Part shown: piece after piece, positions 52,826 through 59,959 of the stretch
Numbering within the stretch: the stretch's first letter is position 1
Layout of the letters: every line of letters begins with the position of its first letter
Assembly: GCA_021158345.1 (NCBI GenBank)
Contig: JAGGUV010000005.1
Span: 1 to 59,959, forward strand
DNA length: 59,959 bases
Source: Bacteroidales bacterium
Lineage (GTDB): Bacteria; Bacteroidota; Bacteroidia; Bacteroidales; AUK083
Direction: 5' to 3'
The notes under the pieces: model-generated
Told to the model about the DNA's origin: nothing
Databases searched by the model: none
What the model saw: only the letters and a program-made list of their open reading frames with translations
Made by a program: the position numbers and the translations under genes

Positions 52826-53671
52826 TTAATAAAATAATTTAATATTATCTATTAAGCGTATTTCTCCAAGAAAAACAACTATACAAATGATAAGATTTTT
52901 AATGTCATTATAATTGTTTACAGAATGAAGTGTTTGCATATCAACAATTTCGACATACTCTAATTTCATAAAAGAATTTTTATTTATTTCTTCCTTAATC
53001 CAATTTTTTAATTCAATAACTGAAAATTTTTTATAATTTTCTTTTGCTTTTAATAAAGTTTGATAAATATATGGGGCTTGGATTCTTTGTTCTTTTGTAA
53101 GTCTTAGATTTCGGGAGCTCATTGCAAGCCCATCACTCTCTCTGACTATCGGGCAAGGCACTATCTCAACAGGAATATTATAATCTTTAACAAGACGTTT
53201 AATTATTGTAAGCTGCTGAAAATCTTTTTCACCAAAATATGCTTTGTCAGGTTCAATGATATCAAAAAATTTATGAACAACAGTAGCAACGCCATTAAAA
53301 TGTCCCGGTCTGAATTTACCTTCCATAACTTTATCAAGAAAACCAAAATCATATTTTTGTGTTGGAGGTTCAGGATACATTTCTTCAACGTCAGGCATAA
53401 ACACCAAATCACAGTCTAAATTCTCAAGCTTTTTCAGGTCAGACTCATAATCTCTCGGATATTTTTCAAGGTCTTGCTGATTATTAAATTGAATGGGATT
53501 AACAAAAATGCTGCAAATAACAATATCATTTTGCAACTTAGCTTTTTTTATTAACGAAAGATGTCCCTGATGTAAAGCACCCATAGTAGGAACAAATCCT
53601 ATTGTTAAGCCATTAGCTTTTAATGCTTTAACCTTATCTTTTATATCTGATCTTTTATATATGATTTTCAT
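52826..53671 (-). CDS. panC: Pantothenate synthetase
   Basis: A 281-residue ligase that joins pantoate and beta-alanine. The HxGH motif is in PTMGALHQGHLSL (residues about 29-41), and further signature blocks are VVCSIFVNPIQFN-like, GHFNGVATVV and AMSSRNLRL (the KMSKS-equivalent). It heads the run panC-panD-flippase. panB is not in the window. Length is normal. Confidence 0.97.
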   Translation of the reverse strand: MKIIYKRSDIKDKVKALKANGLTIGFVPTMGALHQGHLSLIKKAKLQNDIVICSIFVNPIQFNNQQDLEKYPRDYESDLKKLENLDCDLVFMPDVEEMYPEPPTQKYDFGFLDKVMEGKFRPGHFNGVATVVHKFFDIIEPDKAYFGEKDFQQLTIIKRLVKDYNIPVEIVPCPIVRESDGLAMSSRNLRLTKEQRIQAPYIYQTLLKAKENYKKFSVIELKNWIKEEINKNSFMKLEYVEIVDMQTLHSVNNYNDIKNLIICIVVFLGEIRLIDNIKLFY

Positions 53672-53759
53672 TCCGGCTGCAAAATAATATAAATAATTAA
53701 TACAAAATTTATTTTACATTAATTATTTTAGCTTTTAAGTGGAATTGTTAAAATCCCCT

Positions 53760-54356
53760 TTAAATAATATTCTCAATTGGAATTGTTCTGTACACATCGA
53801 AATCAAGAAAAGCATTTATCAACATAGCTTTTGAAAAATATTTCAAATTATTAACAGAAATATCAGATTCTGTTATAATTTTTTCTTTAAGATATTTTTC
53901 TCTTTTTGTTCCTTTCAAAAGAGGTGTTGAAGGTGTAACCCATTTCTTACCGTCATAAAAAACAATATTACAAAATGATGTGTCTGTTATTATTGAATTT
54001 TTAACTATCAGGATATCATCACAATTGCCCCTTTTTGCATACAAATTATTTATCTCTTTTCTGTCATTATATTTATACGAATAGTCAATATTATCTGAAA
54101 AAACTATTTTTAATGATTTAATATTTTTCATTTGATAGGGGAAAAACTCTACATTCCTTATTTTTTCATTATATAATATTCTACATTTATAAAGCCCTTT
54201 ATCAAGATTATCAGGGAATTTTATAACATCATTAATATTAATAAAATTATTAGAATTGAATAATTCTGTTCTTGTTTTATTAAATCTTTGGTTATGAAAA
54301 TTAATATTAAATAATTTTTTATCAAAGACTTTTATTGTTTCTATTAAGAGGCACAT
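53760..54356 (-). CDS. pabC: Aminotransferase class IV, probable 4-amino-4-deoxychorismate lyase
   Basis: A 198-residue PLP enzyme of the branched-chain aminotransferase/ADC lyase fold. The opening LIETIKVFDKKLFNINFHNQR is typical; a Lys in the mid-protein region is the likely PLP lysine. It follows pabB and overlaps its 3' end by 35 bp. I prefer the ATG at 54356 over the TTG at 54368. The lyase releases p-aminobenzoate from aminodeoxychorismate for folate; the assignment is driven by the pabB/pabA neighbours, since fold alone does not separate it from D-amino-acid aminotransferases. The protein is short for the family (about 250-270). Confidence 0.85.
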   Translation of the reverse strand: MCLLIETIKVFDKKLFNINFHNQRFNKTRTELFNSNNFININDVIKFPDNLDKGLYKCRILYNEKIRNVEFFPYQMKNIKSLKIVFSDNIDYSYKYNDRKEINNLYAKRGNCDDILIVKNSIITDTSFCNIVFYDGKKWVTPSTPLLKGTKREKYLKEKIITESDISVNNLKYFSKAMLINAFLDFDVYRTIPIENII

Positions 54357-55326
54357 AAACTTTATCAATTAATTCATTATATTCGGAATTTAAATTACTG
54401 TTAACAGTGATGCCGCCACCACTTTTATAAATAAACCCCTTATCAGTTTTTTCGATAAAACGTATCATAACACAACTATCAAGGTTTATTCCATCAAAAA
54501 TACCAAAAATGCCTGTATAAAATCCCCTGTCATAATTTTCAGCATCCTTAATAATATCTACGGTTTTCTTTTTAGGAGCGCCTGTTATTGACCCGGCAGG
54601 CAACATAGAAGTAATAATATCTCCTAATGCCGAATTATAATCATCGTACAACTCTCCTGAAATCTGAGAACTAACCTGCAAAAGCTGTTTATCACATGTA
54701 TTTAATTTGTCAATATATCTAAATTTATCTACTTTCACATTTTTTGAGATAATGCTCAAATCATTTCTAATCAAATCAACAATAGTATAATGTTCTGCCA
54801 GCTCTTTTTCGTCGTTGATAATTATATTTTCAGCATCAGCAATGGAAGCATCAATAGTGCCTTTCATGGGAAAAGAGAATATTTTTTTGTTTTTTATCTG
54901 AACAAATATCTCCGGTGAAAAAACCACAAATTTATTTTTATAATACAATTTATATTTTGCTTCACTGTGATTAAATATGTCCTCAAGGTTCAAATTAGTC
55001 TCAATTTTTGTTGGGAAAGTTAAATTTGCGAGATATGAATTACCCTGCCGTAAATTATACATCACCTTATTAAAAGCAGTTTTATATTCATCAAAATCAA
55101 GATTAAATTTTTTAAAATAAAATTGTTTGGGAAATGTTTTTTTTGAAATATCACAATTTGTAAATCCATTAACATCATACTTAATTTTTTTGCTGTCAAT
55201 ATCTTTTATAGGACAAATAAAAGAATCGGTAATGTCAAAATTTATAATGAATAAAAAAGGAATTTTTTTGTTACCAAGGTCATTCATTCTTCTTTTTATA
55301 TAATCTTTTATGTTTTTTGAAATCAT
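54322..55326 (-). CDS. pabB: Aminodeoxychorismate synthase component I
   Basis: A 334-residue chorismate-binding enzyme without the long TrpE-like N-terminal domain. Core motifs are MLPAGSITGAPKKKT, DRGFYTGIFG, IRFIEKTDKGFIYKSGGGI (the GGGI chorismate loop) and NDEKELAEHYTIVDLIRNDL. It makes aminodeoxychorismate with PabA. The in-frame start at 55347 is a TTG eight codons too early; the ATG at 55326 gives a better leader from the TATTTTTG at 55361-55368. It overlaps pabC, so the two are coupled. Confidence 0.93.
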   Translation of the reverse strand: MISKNIKDYIKRRMNDLGNKKIPFLFIINFDITDSFICPIKDIDSKKIKYDVNGFTNCDISKKTFPKQFYFKKFNLDFDEYKTAFNKVMYNLRQGNSYLANLTFPTKIETNLNLEDIFNHSEAKYKLYYKNKFVVFSPEIFVQIKNKKIFSFPMKGTIDASIADAENIIINDEKELAEHYTIVDLIRNDLSIISKNVKVDKFRYIDKLNTCDKQLLQVSSQISGELYDDYNSALGDIITSMLPAGSITGAPKKKTVDIIKDAENYDRGFYTGIFGIFDGINLDSCVMIRFIEKTDKGFIYKSGGGITVNSNLNSEYNELIDKVYVPLNRNNKSL

Positions 55327-55360
55327 AATGCAATTATAGAAAAACAAATTATTAATTTTG

Positions 55361-55368
55361 CAAAAATA
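55361..55368 (-). promoter_or_regulatory. Predicted -7 promoter element of pabB-pabC
   Basis: TATTTTTG on the minus strand fits TAnnTTTG and gives a leader of about 30 nt before the ATG at 55326. Confidence 0.45.
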
Positions 55369-55402
55369 TTAAGATAATAATAAATATCAATAACCAGAGG
55401 GA

Positions 55403-55441
55403 ATTTAGATTTTAGATTTTAGAATTTAGATTTTAGATTTA
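55403..55441 (+). repeat. Short tandem repeat of TTTAGAT units upstream of pabA
   Basis: A run of about five units of TTTAGAT/TTTAGAA type in the pabB-pabA intergenic region. Simple-sequence DNA, potentially length-variable. Confidence 0.8.
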
Positions 55442-55524
55442 AATAGGACATTGACTTTGCATTTCTCACTGACAAGCATAGGAAAGGCTAAAGTGAAAAA
55501 GTAAAAAATCAGAAATACAAACTT

Positions 55525-56094
55525 ATGAAAATATTAATCATTGATAATTATGATTCATTTACTTATAATTTAGCTCAGCTTATTGAGCAGACAGGTAATA
55601 CCTTTGAGATAATAAAGAAAGACAAGGTAAATATTGATGAAATCAATGATTATAAAAAAATACTGTTTTCACCGGGTCCGGGTTTACCAAATGACTCAAA
55701 TATAATGTTTAATATTATTAAAAAATATCATAGAACTAAAAGTATACTCGGTATTTGTCTCGGACATCAAGCCATAGCAGAATATTTCGGCTGCAAAATT
55801 TCACATCTTGACAAAATTATGCATGGTGTTTCATCTAAAATAAATATCCTTGACGATAATGATTATATATTTAAAAATATTCCACAAAATTTTGCTGCTG
55901 CAAGATACCATTCCTGGATAGTTGACAGCAATAATTTCTCAGAACAATTAAAGATAACATCTGTTGATCAAGATGATAACATTATGAGCATAAGTCATAA
56001 AACATATGATATTAAAGGATTGCAATTTCATCCGGAATCGATTATTACTGATTTTGGGGTAGAAATAATTTCAAATTGGATATCTCATAAATAA
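55525..56094 (+). CDS. pabA: Aminodeoxychorismate/anthranilate synthase component II
   Basis: A 189-residue class I glutamine amidotransferase. IDNYDSFTYNLAQL is the typical opening; the nucleophile Cys is in LGICLGHQAIAEYFG (about residues 74-88), and the His/Glu of the triad are in GLQFHPESI near 168-176. It supplies ammonia to PabB; a dual use with TrpE is possible, since no other copy is in view. It is divergent from pabB-pabC, and the microsatellite lies between. Confidence 0.94.
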   Translation: MKILIIDNYDSFTYNLAQLIEQTGNTFEIIKKDKVNIDEINDYKKILFSPGPGLPNDSNIMFNIIKKYHRTKSILGICLGHQAIAEYFGCKISHLDKIMHGVSSKINILDDNDYIFKNIPQNFAAARYHSWIVDSNNFSEQLKITSVDQDDNIMSISHKTYDIKGLQFHPESIITDFGVEIISNWISHK

Positions 56095-56150
56095 AATATT
56101 TTATGAGATATAAAAAATTTTACTACTTTTAAAAATTAAAACAAAAATAT

Positions 56151-56921
56151 ATGAGGACAAAAAAAGATATTGTTGAAAATTGGCTTCCAAGATATACAGG
56201 CACTCCTTTAAATAAATTTGGGAAATATATATTATTAACAAATTTTCAGCATTATGTTGAATTATTTGCAGAGTACAGAAAAGTAAAAATACAAGGAATA
56301 GACAGGCAAATGCCAAATGCCACTTCAGGAAACATCAGTATAATAAATTTTGGAATGGGTAGTGCTAATGCAGCTACAATAATGGATTTATTAAGTGCAA
56401 TAAAGCCAAAAGCATGTTTGTTTCTTGGAAAATGTGGAGGATTGAAAAAGAAAAACCAATTAGGTGATTTAATTTTACCAATAGCAGCAATACGAGGTGA
56501 AGGTACATCAAACGATTATTTTCCACCCGAAATACCGGCTTTACCTGCTTTTAGTCTGCAAAAGACAACATCTACAGCCATTAGAGAGCATGGCAGAGAC
56601 TATTGGACCGGAACTGTTTATACCACTAACAGGCGTGTTTGGGAATATGACGAAGACTTTAAACATTATTTACAGAAAACAAGATGTATGGCTATTGATA
56701 TGGAAACTGCCACAATTTTTGCAGTAGGGTTTGCTAACCAAATACCTACAGGTGCTTTGCTGCTTGTTTCTGACCAACCTATGATTTCATCCGGTGTTAA
56801 AACAGAAGAAAGTGATAAAAAAATAACTAAAAATTATTCTAAAGATCATCTCGAAATAGGAATTAATTCTCTTACTATGCTTATAAATGATGGACTTACT
56901 GTTAAACACTTAAGATTCTAA
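56151..56921 (+). CDS. amn: AMP nucleosidase (short Bacteroidota type)
   Basis: A 256-residue enzyme of the PNP/UDP phosphorylase superfamily. It shows INFGMGSANAATIMDLLS, CLFLGKCGGLKKKNQLGDLILP, GEGTSNDYFPPEIPALPAF, and AIDMETATIFAVGFAN, the last with the purine-site Glu/Asp. The full-length E. coli Amn is about 480 aa; the short form is the usual one in Bacteroidota. It hydrolyses AMP to adenine and ribose 5-phosphate. It precedes holA by 10 bp. Confidence 0.93.
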   Translation: MRTKKDIVENWLPRYTGTPLNKFGKYILLTNFQHYVELFAEYRKVKIQGIDRQMPNATSGNISIINFGMGSANAATIMDLLSAIKPKACLFLGKCGGLKKKNQLGDLILPIAAIRGEGTSNDYFPPEIPALPAFSLQKTTSTAIREHGRDYWTGTVYTTNRRVWEYDEDFKHYLQKTRCMAIDMETATIFAVGFANQIPTGALLLVSDQPMISSGVKTEESDKKITKNYSKDHLEIGINSLTMLINDGLTVKHLRF

Positions 56922-56931
56922 TATATTATTT

Positions 56932-57933
56932 ATGAAAGAATTTATTAATATAATTTCAGACCTGAAAAACAAAATTTATCGCCAGGTATACTTTCTTTAT
57001 GGAGATGAACCATATTATATTGACGAAATCTCAAATTTTATTGAAAAAAATGTTTTATCAGATACTGAAAAAGAGTTTAACCAAAACATTGTTTATGGTA
57101 TTGATATAGATGTAAACACTATTATTAGTTATGCCAGACAATTTCCTATGATGGCAAACTATAATGTTTTAATAATTAAAGAAGCACAAAATATTAAAAA
57201 CATTGAGGATTTGTCTTTATATATTAAAAATCCTTTAGATTCAACTATTCTTGTGATTTGTTATAAATACAAAAAAATTGACAAAAGAAAAGAATTTGCA
57301 AAATTAGTATCAAAAAAAGGAATATTATTTGAATCTAAAAAAATATATGAAGATAAAATTCCTCAATGGATAGAAAATTATGTAAAAGCAAATAAATATT
57401 CAATAACACCAAAAGCTTGTGCTTTGCTTACTGAAAATCTTGGAAATGATTTAGGTAAAATTGTCAACGAAATAAATAAGCTTTTAATTAATATTCCTGA
57501 AAATACAAAAATTGATGATCAACTAATTGAAAAATATATTGGGATAAATAAAGACTTTAATGTTTTTGAATTTCAAAGGGCTTTGTCGGAAAAAAATATT
57601 TTTAAAGCTAATCAGATAGCTAATTATTTTGCGGCTAATGCTAAGGATAATCCTTTAGTAAAGATTATTCCAATATTATATGCTTTTTTCTCAAAATTAT
57701 TAATATACTGTCAATTAAAAGACAAATCAAGAAATAATGCTGCTTCTGTACTTTCAATAAGTCCTTTTTTTGTATATCAATATCAAAAAGCTGCTTTAAA
57801 ATTTAGCTTTAAAAAAAATCTGAAAATAATAAATTATTTAAAAGAATATGATCTGAAAAGCAAAGGCATTGACAGTGGTTCTGCAACTGATGGAGAATTA
57901 TTAAAAGAACTTGTTTTTAAAATTTTGCATTAA
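56932..57933 (+). CDS. holA: DNA polymerase III, delta subunit
   Basis: A 333-residue clamp-loader subunit. The N-terminal domain shows QVYFLYGDEPYYIDE, and the delta-type fold continues with SYARQFPMMANYNVLIIKEAQNI and QWIENYVKANKYSITPKACALLTENLGNDLGKIVNEINKL. Length matches HolA. It opens the sliding clamp in the tau/gamma-delta-delta' complex. It shares a transcript with amn, judged from the 10-bp gap. Confidence 0.94.
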   Translation: MKEFINIISDLKNKIYRQVYFLYGDEPYYIDEISNFIEKNVLSDTEKEFNQNIVYGIDIDVNTIISYARQFPMMANYNVLIIKEAQNIKNIEDLSLYIKNPLDSTILVICYKYKKIDKRKEFAKLVSKKGILFESKKIYEDKIPQWIENYVKANKYSITPKACALLTENLGNDLGKIVNEINKLLINIPENTKIDDQLIEKYIGINKDFNVFEFQRALSEKNIFKANQIANYFAANAKDNPLVKIIPILYAFFSKLLIYCQLKDKSRNNAASVLSISPFFVYQYQKAALKFSFKKNLKIINYLKEYDLKSKGIDSGSATDGELLKELVFKILH

Positions 57934-58329
57934 ACTATATCCAATAGTGATAATAATTTATAATTCACATTTTGGTTCTTTTGGTGTAATAGTATTCAGA
58001 GACTCTTATAAACACGAAAAAATTTTATGGAATTTTGTAGTACATGAAAAAAAATGATTTTTATGTTGATGGAATTAATAATTAAAATCAATGGGTTGGA
58101 AATTATTAGGTGTTGAATGTGACGGAAAATGTGGAATCTTCAAAGCTTTTGGAACAATACCGGTTTATACCACTGCAATTGATGCAAAAAGCCGTTGAGG
58201 TGATAGTTAATATTATCAAACTTTCCGGAAAGTAAATCGAAAAATTGATAAGAATTTATATTTTTTCATAGAAAAAAAAATTTATTAAAAAATTTTTTAT
58301 TAAATTTGAGGAACTTTAATTTTTGAAAA
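57934..58329. other. Gene-poor interval after holA
   Basis: Only small frames occur. A 35-codon frame (ATG 58091 to TGA 58196-58198) with a Cys-containing GVECDGKCGIFKAFG is the longest; it has no recognised family and may be chance or a remnant. The sequence is less AT-rich than nearby intergenic DNA in places (58100-58200), suggestive of decayed coding sequence. It marks the transition from core genes to the accessory right end. Confidence 0.4.
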
Positions 58330-58503
58330 TTGACCCCGAAGCCAAAAATTATATTATCCCTTGAGCATTACAGAGAAAAAGATGTTGTAACACCCGGATT
58401 TGAATACAATCCCGCTATCATAAAAAAAGTTAAAACATTTAAAAAAATCAGATACATAAAATTCACCAATCCGCTTGACGAATTATATAATGACTCCGGC
58501 TAA
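58330..58503 (+). pseudogene. Truncated integrase-like N-terminal fragment
   Basis: A 57-codon open frame (start TTG at 58330, stop TAA at 58501-58503). Its segment KPKIILSLEHYREKDVV followed by FEYNPAIIKKVKTF fits the N-terminal (SAM-like core-binding precursor) part of Bacteroidota tyrosine recombinases, in which a short beta strand and KxI/VxxF-Y patterns precede a WS..WY motif. The homology breaks off after about residue 45, and the catalytic domain is missing. The family assignment is tentative and made by pattern only. The frame stops right where the repeat AAGTAACTTTA begins. Confidence 0.45.
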
Positions 58504-58504
58504 A

Positions 58505-58549
58505 AAAAGTAACTTTATCCTCCGAAAATGGAGGAATATAGTTACTTTT
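58505..58549. repeat. Long hairpin containing the AAGTAACTTTA repeat
   Basis: AAAAGTAACT (58505-58514) pairs with AGTTACTTTT (58540-58549), and inside it TCCTCC (58518-58523) pairs with GGAGGA (58530-58535) around GAAAAT. It may be a terminator or a recombination-related structure. The same 11-mer recurs at 58580 and 59879. Confidence 0.8.
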
Positions 58550-58579
58550 ATAAAGATAAAATAAATATAAAAGCAATAA

Positions 58580-58590
58580 AAGTAACTTTA
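58580..58590 (+). repeat. Direct repeat AAGTAACTTTA, copy 2
   Basis: Identical to 58507-58517 and 59879-59889. Copies 2 and 3 bracket the two-gene ABC module, a spacing compatible with boundaries of an inserted cassette. Confidence 0.75.
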
Positions 58591-58618
58591 TACAGATGTT
58601 AGTAGCCATAAGAATAAA

Positions 58619-58918
58619 ATGAGAACATTAAGACTAATAGGAACCTTTTATAAATCATATATGATAGCAAGTAGTATCATAACTATTAGTTGTATGAATT
58701 TGATTTATGTGTATGGAATTAGTATAGTTACTGTTCTTTTTTGGTTTAAACTTATTACATTGGGAATAATCGTTTACTATATAAACTCTTATAAAAAAAA
58801 CGAATTTTATTACTACCAAAATTTAGGACTATCAAGACTGTTTTTGTGGATTTCAACAATAATATTTGATGTGTTATTATTTGTGATTTTATTAACTGTA
58901 ATGCTTAAAATCAGATGA
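58619..58918 (+). CDS. Small membrane protein, partner of the accessory ABC ATPase
   Basis: A 99-residue protein with three predicted membrane helices (about residues 14-33, 37-53 and 73-95) and no recognised domain. The stop overlaps the start of the next gene (58915-58918, ATGA), so they are translationally coupled. It is much smaller than a normal ABC permease; it may be an unusual membrane partner. Its position beside the integrase-like fragment and the repeats suggests accessory DNA. Function unknown. Confidence 0.8.
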   Translation: MRTLRLIGTFYKSYMIASSIITISCMNLIYVYGISIVTVLFWFKLITLGIIVYYINSYKKNEFYYYQNLGLSRLFLWISTIIFDVLLFVILLTVMLKIR

Positions 58919-59607
58919 AAAATATACTTGAAATTGATAGTGTTATTTTAGAATTTGGTAATAAAAGAATTTTGCAAAATGTGTACTTGAAAATTGAAAC
59001 TGGTAGTATCACAGGATTATTTGGTCGAAATGGAAGTGGAAAGACTTGTTTAATGAATATCATATATGGAAAACTAATTCCTGCCGAAAAATCAGTAAGA
59101 CTGAATAATAAATATAATCCCAGAAAGCACTTTTCAAAAGAAATATTGACTTATCTACCACAATTCAATTTTATTCCAAAATCCTTGACTATTGAGCGAA
59201 TTTTTAAAGATTATAAAATTGATTTTAGTAATTTTTTAATTTATTTCCCAGAATTTGAAAAATATTACAAATCAAAAATTAAACTATTATCAGGTGGAGA
59301 GCAAAGAATAATAGAGATATATGTAATTCTACTGTCTGATACAAAATTTTGTATGTTGGATGAACCATTTTCACAAGTAATGCCAAAGCATATTGAAACA
59401 ATAAAAAAAATTATTATTAATGAAAAAGACAAAAAAGGAATAATAATTACTGACCACTTGTTTGAACACATAATTGATATTTGCAATGAAATTTATGTTA
59501 TCAATAATGGGACAACTATTTTAATAAAGGACATTGATGAGATTGAAAAACTTGGATATGCAAGAATTACGGCTACTAACAAAAAATATAGTGCATTTGG
59601 CAGATAG
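58915..59607 (+). CDS. Uncharacterised ABC ATPase of an accessory two-gene module
   Basis: A 230-residue ATP-binding protein with complete motifs: Walker A GRNGSGKT (about residues 36-43), signature LLSGGEQRI, Walker B FCMLDEPF, and the H-loop Asp-His in TDHLFEH. The overall pattern, including PQFNFIPKSLTIERIF and PFSQVMPKHIE, recalls an ATPase family that is frequent in Bacteroidota but of unknown function, usually paired with a small membrane protein. No permease of normal size is present. Export, membrane-defence or self-immunity roles are all possible; none is supported by the sequence. The gene overlaps the small membrane protein by 4 bp. Confidence 0.88.
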   Translation: MKNILEIDSVILEFGNKRILQNVYLKIETGSITGLFGRNGSGKTCLMNIIYGKLIPAEKSVRLNNKYNPRKHFSKEILTYLPQFNFIPKSLTIERIFKDYKIDFSNFLIYFPEFEKYYKSKIKLLSGGEQRIIEIYVILLSDTKFCMLDEPFSQVMPKHIETIKKIIINEKDKKGIIITDHLFEHIIDICNEIYVINNGTTILIKDIDEIEKLGYARITATNKKYSAFGR

Positions 59608-59767
59608 TACTAATAATAAAGATGATAGCAATTAATAAACATAGTAGTAAATTGAAAAATTGGAGCGTTGAAATGCCAAACGCACCATATTTAAACCGTT
59701 ATCGAACAATCGTGCTGGTGAATGTATTAAAGATGAAAATTTCAGGGATGGTTAAAAGGAGGTTTCT

Positions 59768-59884
59768 TTGAAAAAAATTAGGTTGCAAAGTCTGCGCTTG
59801 CAGCGTATTAATGTTTCATATTCAATACGTAATAACGTACAAGACTTTGCAAAGTTATTGGATTTTTTTAAGAAAATCAAGTAA
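59768..59884 (+). CDS. Possible 38-residue peptide behind a strong Shine-Dalgarno
   Basis: A TTG start at 59768 follows AAAGGAGG by 5 nt; the only other clear anti-SD match used here belongs to infC. The frame ends with TAA at 59882-59884. The peptide is basic and amphipathic (ending KLLDFFKKIK). It overlaps the inverted repeat, so the coding potential may be an accident of the structure. Confidence 0.3.
   Translation: MKKIRLQSLRLQRINVSYSIRNNVQDFAKLLDFFKKIK
59783..59852. repeat. Inverted-repeat structure, possible MITE or structured RNA
   Basis: TTGCAAAGTCT (59783-59793) is perfectly complementary to AGACTTTGCAA (59842-59852). Within it CGTATT (59804-59809) pairs with AATACG (59824-59829). 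It can fold as a long stem with an internal loop. Its identity is unknown. Confidence 0.75.
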
Positions 59885-59889
59885 CTTTA
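59879..59889 (+). repeat. Direct repeat AAGTAACTTTA, copy 3
   Basis: Identical to copies at 58507 and 58580; lies about 1.3 kb after copy 2, on the far side of the ABC module. Confidence 0.75.
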
Positions 59890-59959
59890 AAAGAAACCGG
59901 ATTTCTTCATCCTGTATTTATTCTGTAACGAGTTCATACACAAATGTATAATCCATAAC

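Larger units (their letters stand above)
59608..59959. other. Right-end accessory intergenic sequence
   Basis: No long gene. Contents: possible cassette boundary CCGTTATCGAACAATCG (59697-59713), a 70-bp inverted-repeat structure (59783-59852), copy 3 of AAGTAACTTTA (59879-59889), and a hairpin from AAAAGAAACC and TTTCTT (59889-59907). A short SD-led frame (59768-59884) runs through the inverted repeat. A minus-strand frame ending in ELVTE* (stop near 59920) enters from beyond the edge and could be a truncated gene. Confidence 0.5.

Noticed and set aside
58505-58549. attC site formed by the hairpin
   Set aside because: The arms lack the required GTTRRRY/RYYYAAC core sites; the hairpin is equally compatible with a terminator.

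Overview
The window is a strongly AT-rich stretch of bacterial chromosome from the phylum Bacteroidota. The case rests on several independent signs. The promoters carry the Bacteroidota -7 element TAnnTTTG (clear examples at 42938, 28757, 14356 and 46154). Genes almost never have a Shine-Dalgarno sequence. The primary sigma factor is short (287 aa) and lacks region 1.1. There is a TonB-dependent receptor with an N-terminal carboxypeptidase-D-like domain, a type IX secretion (T9SS) C-terminal sorting domain, a GWxTD protein, and an NSS transporter coupled to a MetS-type micro-subunit. Species cannot be assigned; an uncultured Bacteroidales-like lineage is likely.

Layout. 1-3.1 kb: a truncated secreted Ig/cadherin-like repeat protein with a partner lipoprotein, then a helix-hairpin-helix membrane protein. 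3.2-6.8 kb: two sodium-coupled amino-acid transporters (NSS with MetS, and AGCS). 7.3-8.9 kb: an ECF sigma factor with an anti-sigma-like membrane protein and a Spy-like periplasmic protein. 9-14.1 kb: a nucleotide-sugar dehydrogenase, tRNA-Gly, and the thrS-infC-rpmI-rplT translation operon, in which infC uses a rare AUA start behind a strong Shine-Dalgarno. 14.4-20.7 kb: FabG-type reductase, a vWA-like membrane protein, YdcF, an M48 protease, a nucleotidyltransferase and a phosphoesterase. 20.9-28.5 kb: an ABC-2 exporter, a methylase, a PLP dehydratase and a phosphatase-like gene that has lost its catalytic cysteine, then dnaA and a 5'-nucleotidase split over two genes. 28.6-38.7 kb: a structured RNA-like element before aroK, then rlmD, prohibitin, the primary sigma factor, a TPR protein, a hybrid histidine kinase bracketed by two paralogous receiver proteins, and a DUF434 protein. 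38.8-49.1 kb: aroQ, a GWxTD/acyltransferase/glycosyltransferase operon, two tRNA-Ser genes, the TonB receptor and a large T9SS cargo. 49.4-57.9 kb: radA, rfaE2, a flippase-like protein, panD-panC, pabC-pabB divergent from pabA, AMP nucleosidase and holA.

58-60 kb looks accessory: an integrase-like N-terminal fragment, hairpins, three copies of an 11-bp repeat, and an uncharacterised two-gene ABC module. It is the best candidate for something not yet described.

Metabolically the window covers shikimate steps (aroQ, aroK), chorismate to p-aminobenzoate (pabA/B/C), beta-alanine and pantothenate (panD, panC), heptose activation (rfaE2), and envelope lipid and sugar transfer. The rest is core replication, translation and transcription (dnaA, holA, radA, thrS, infC, rplT, rpmI, rpoD).
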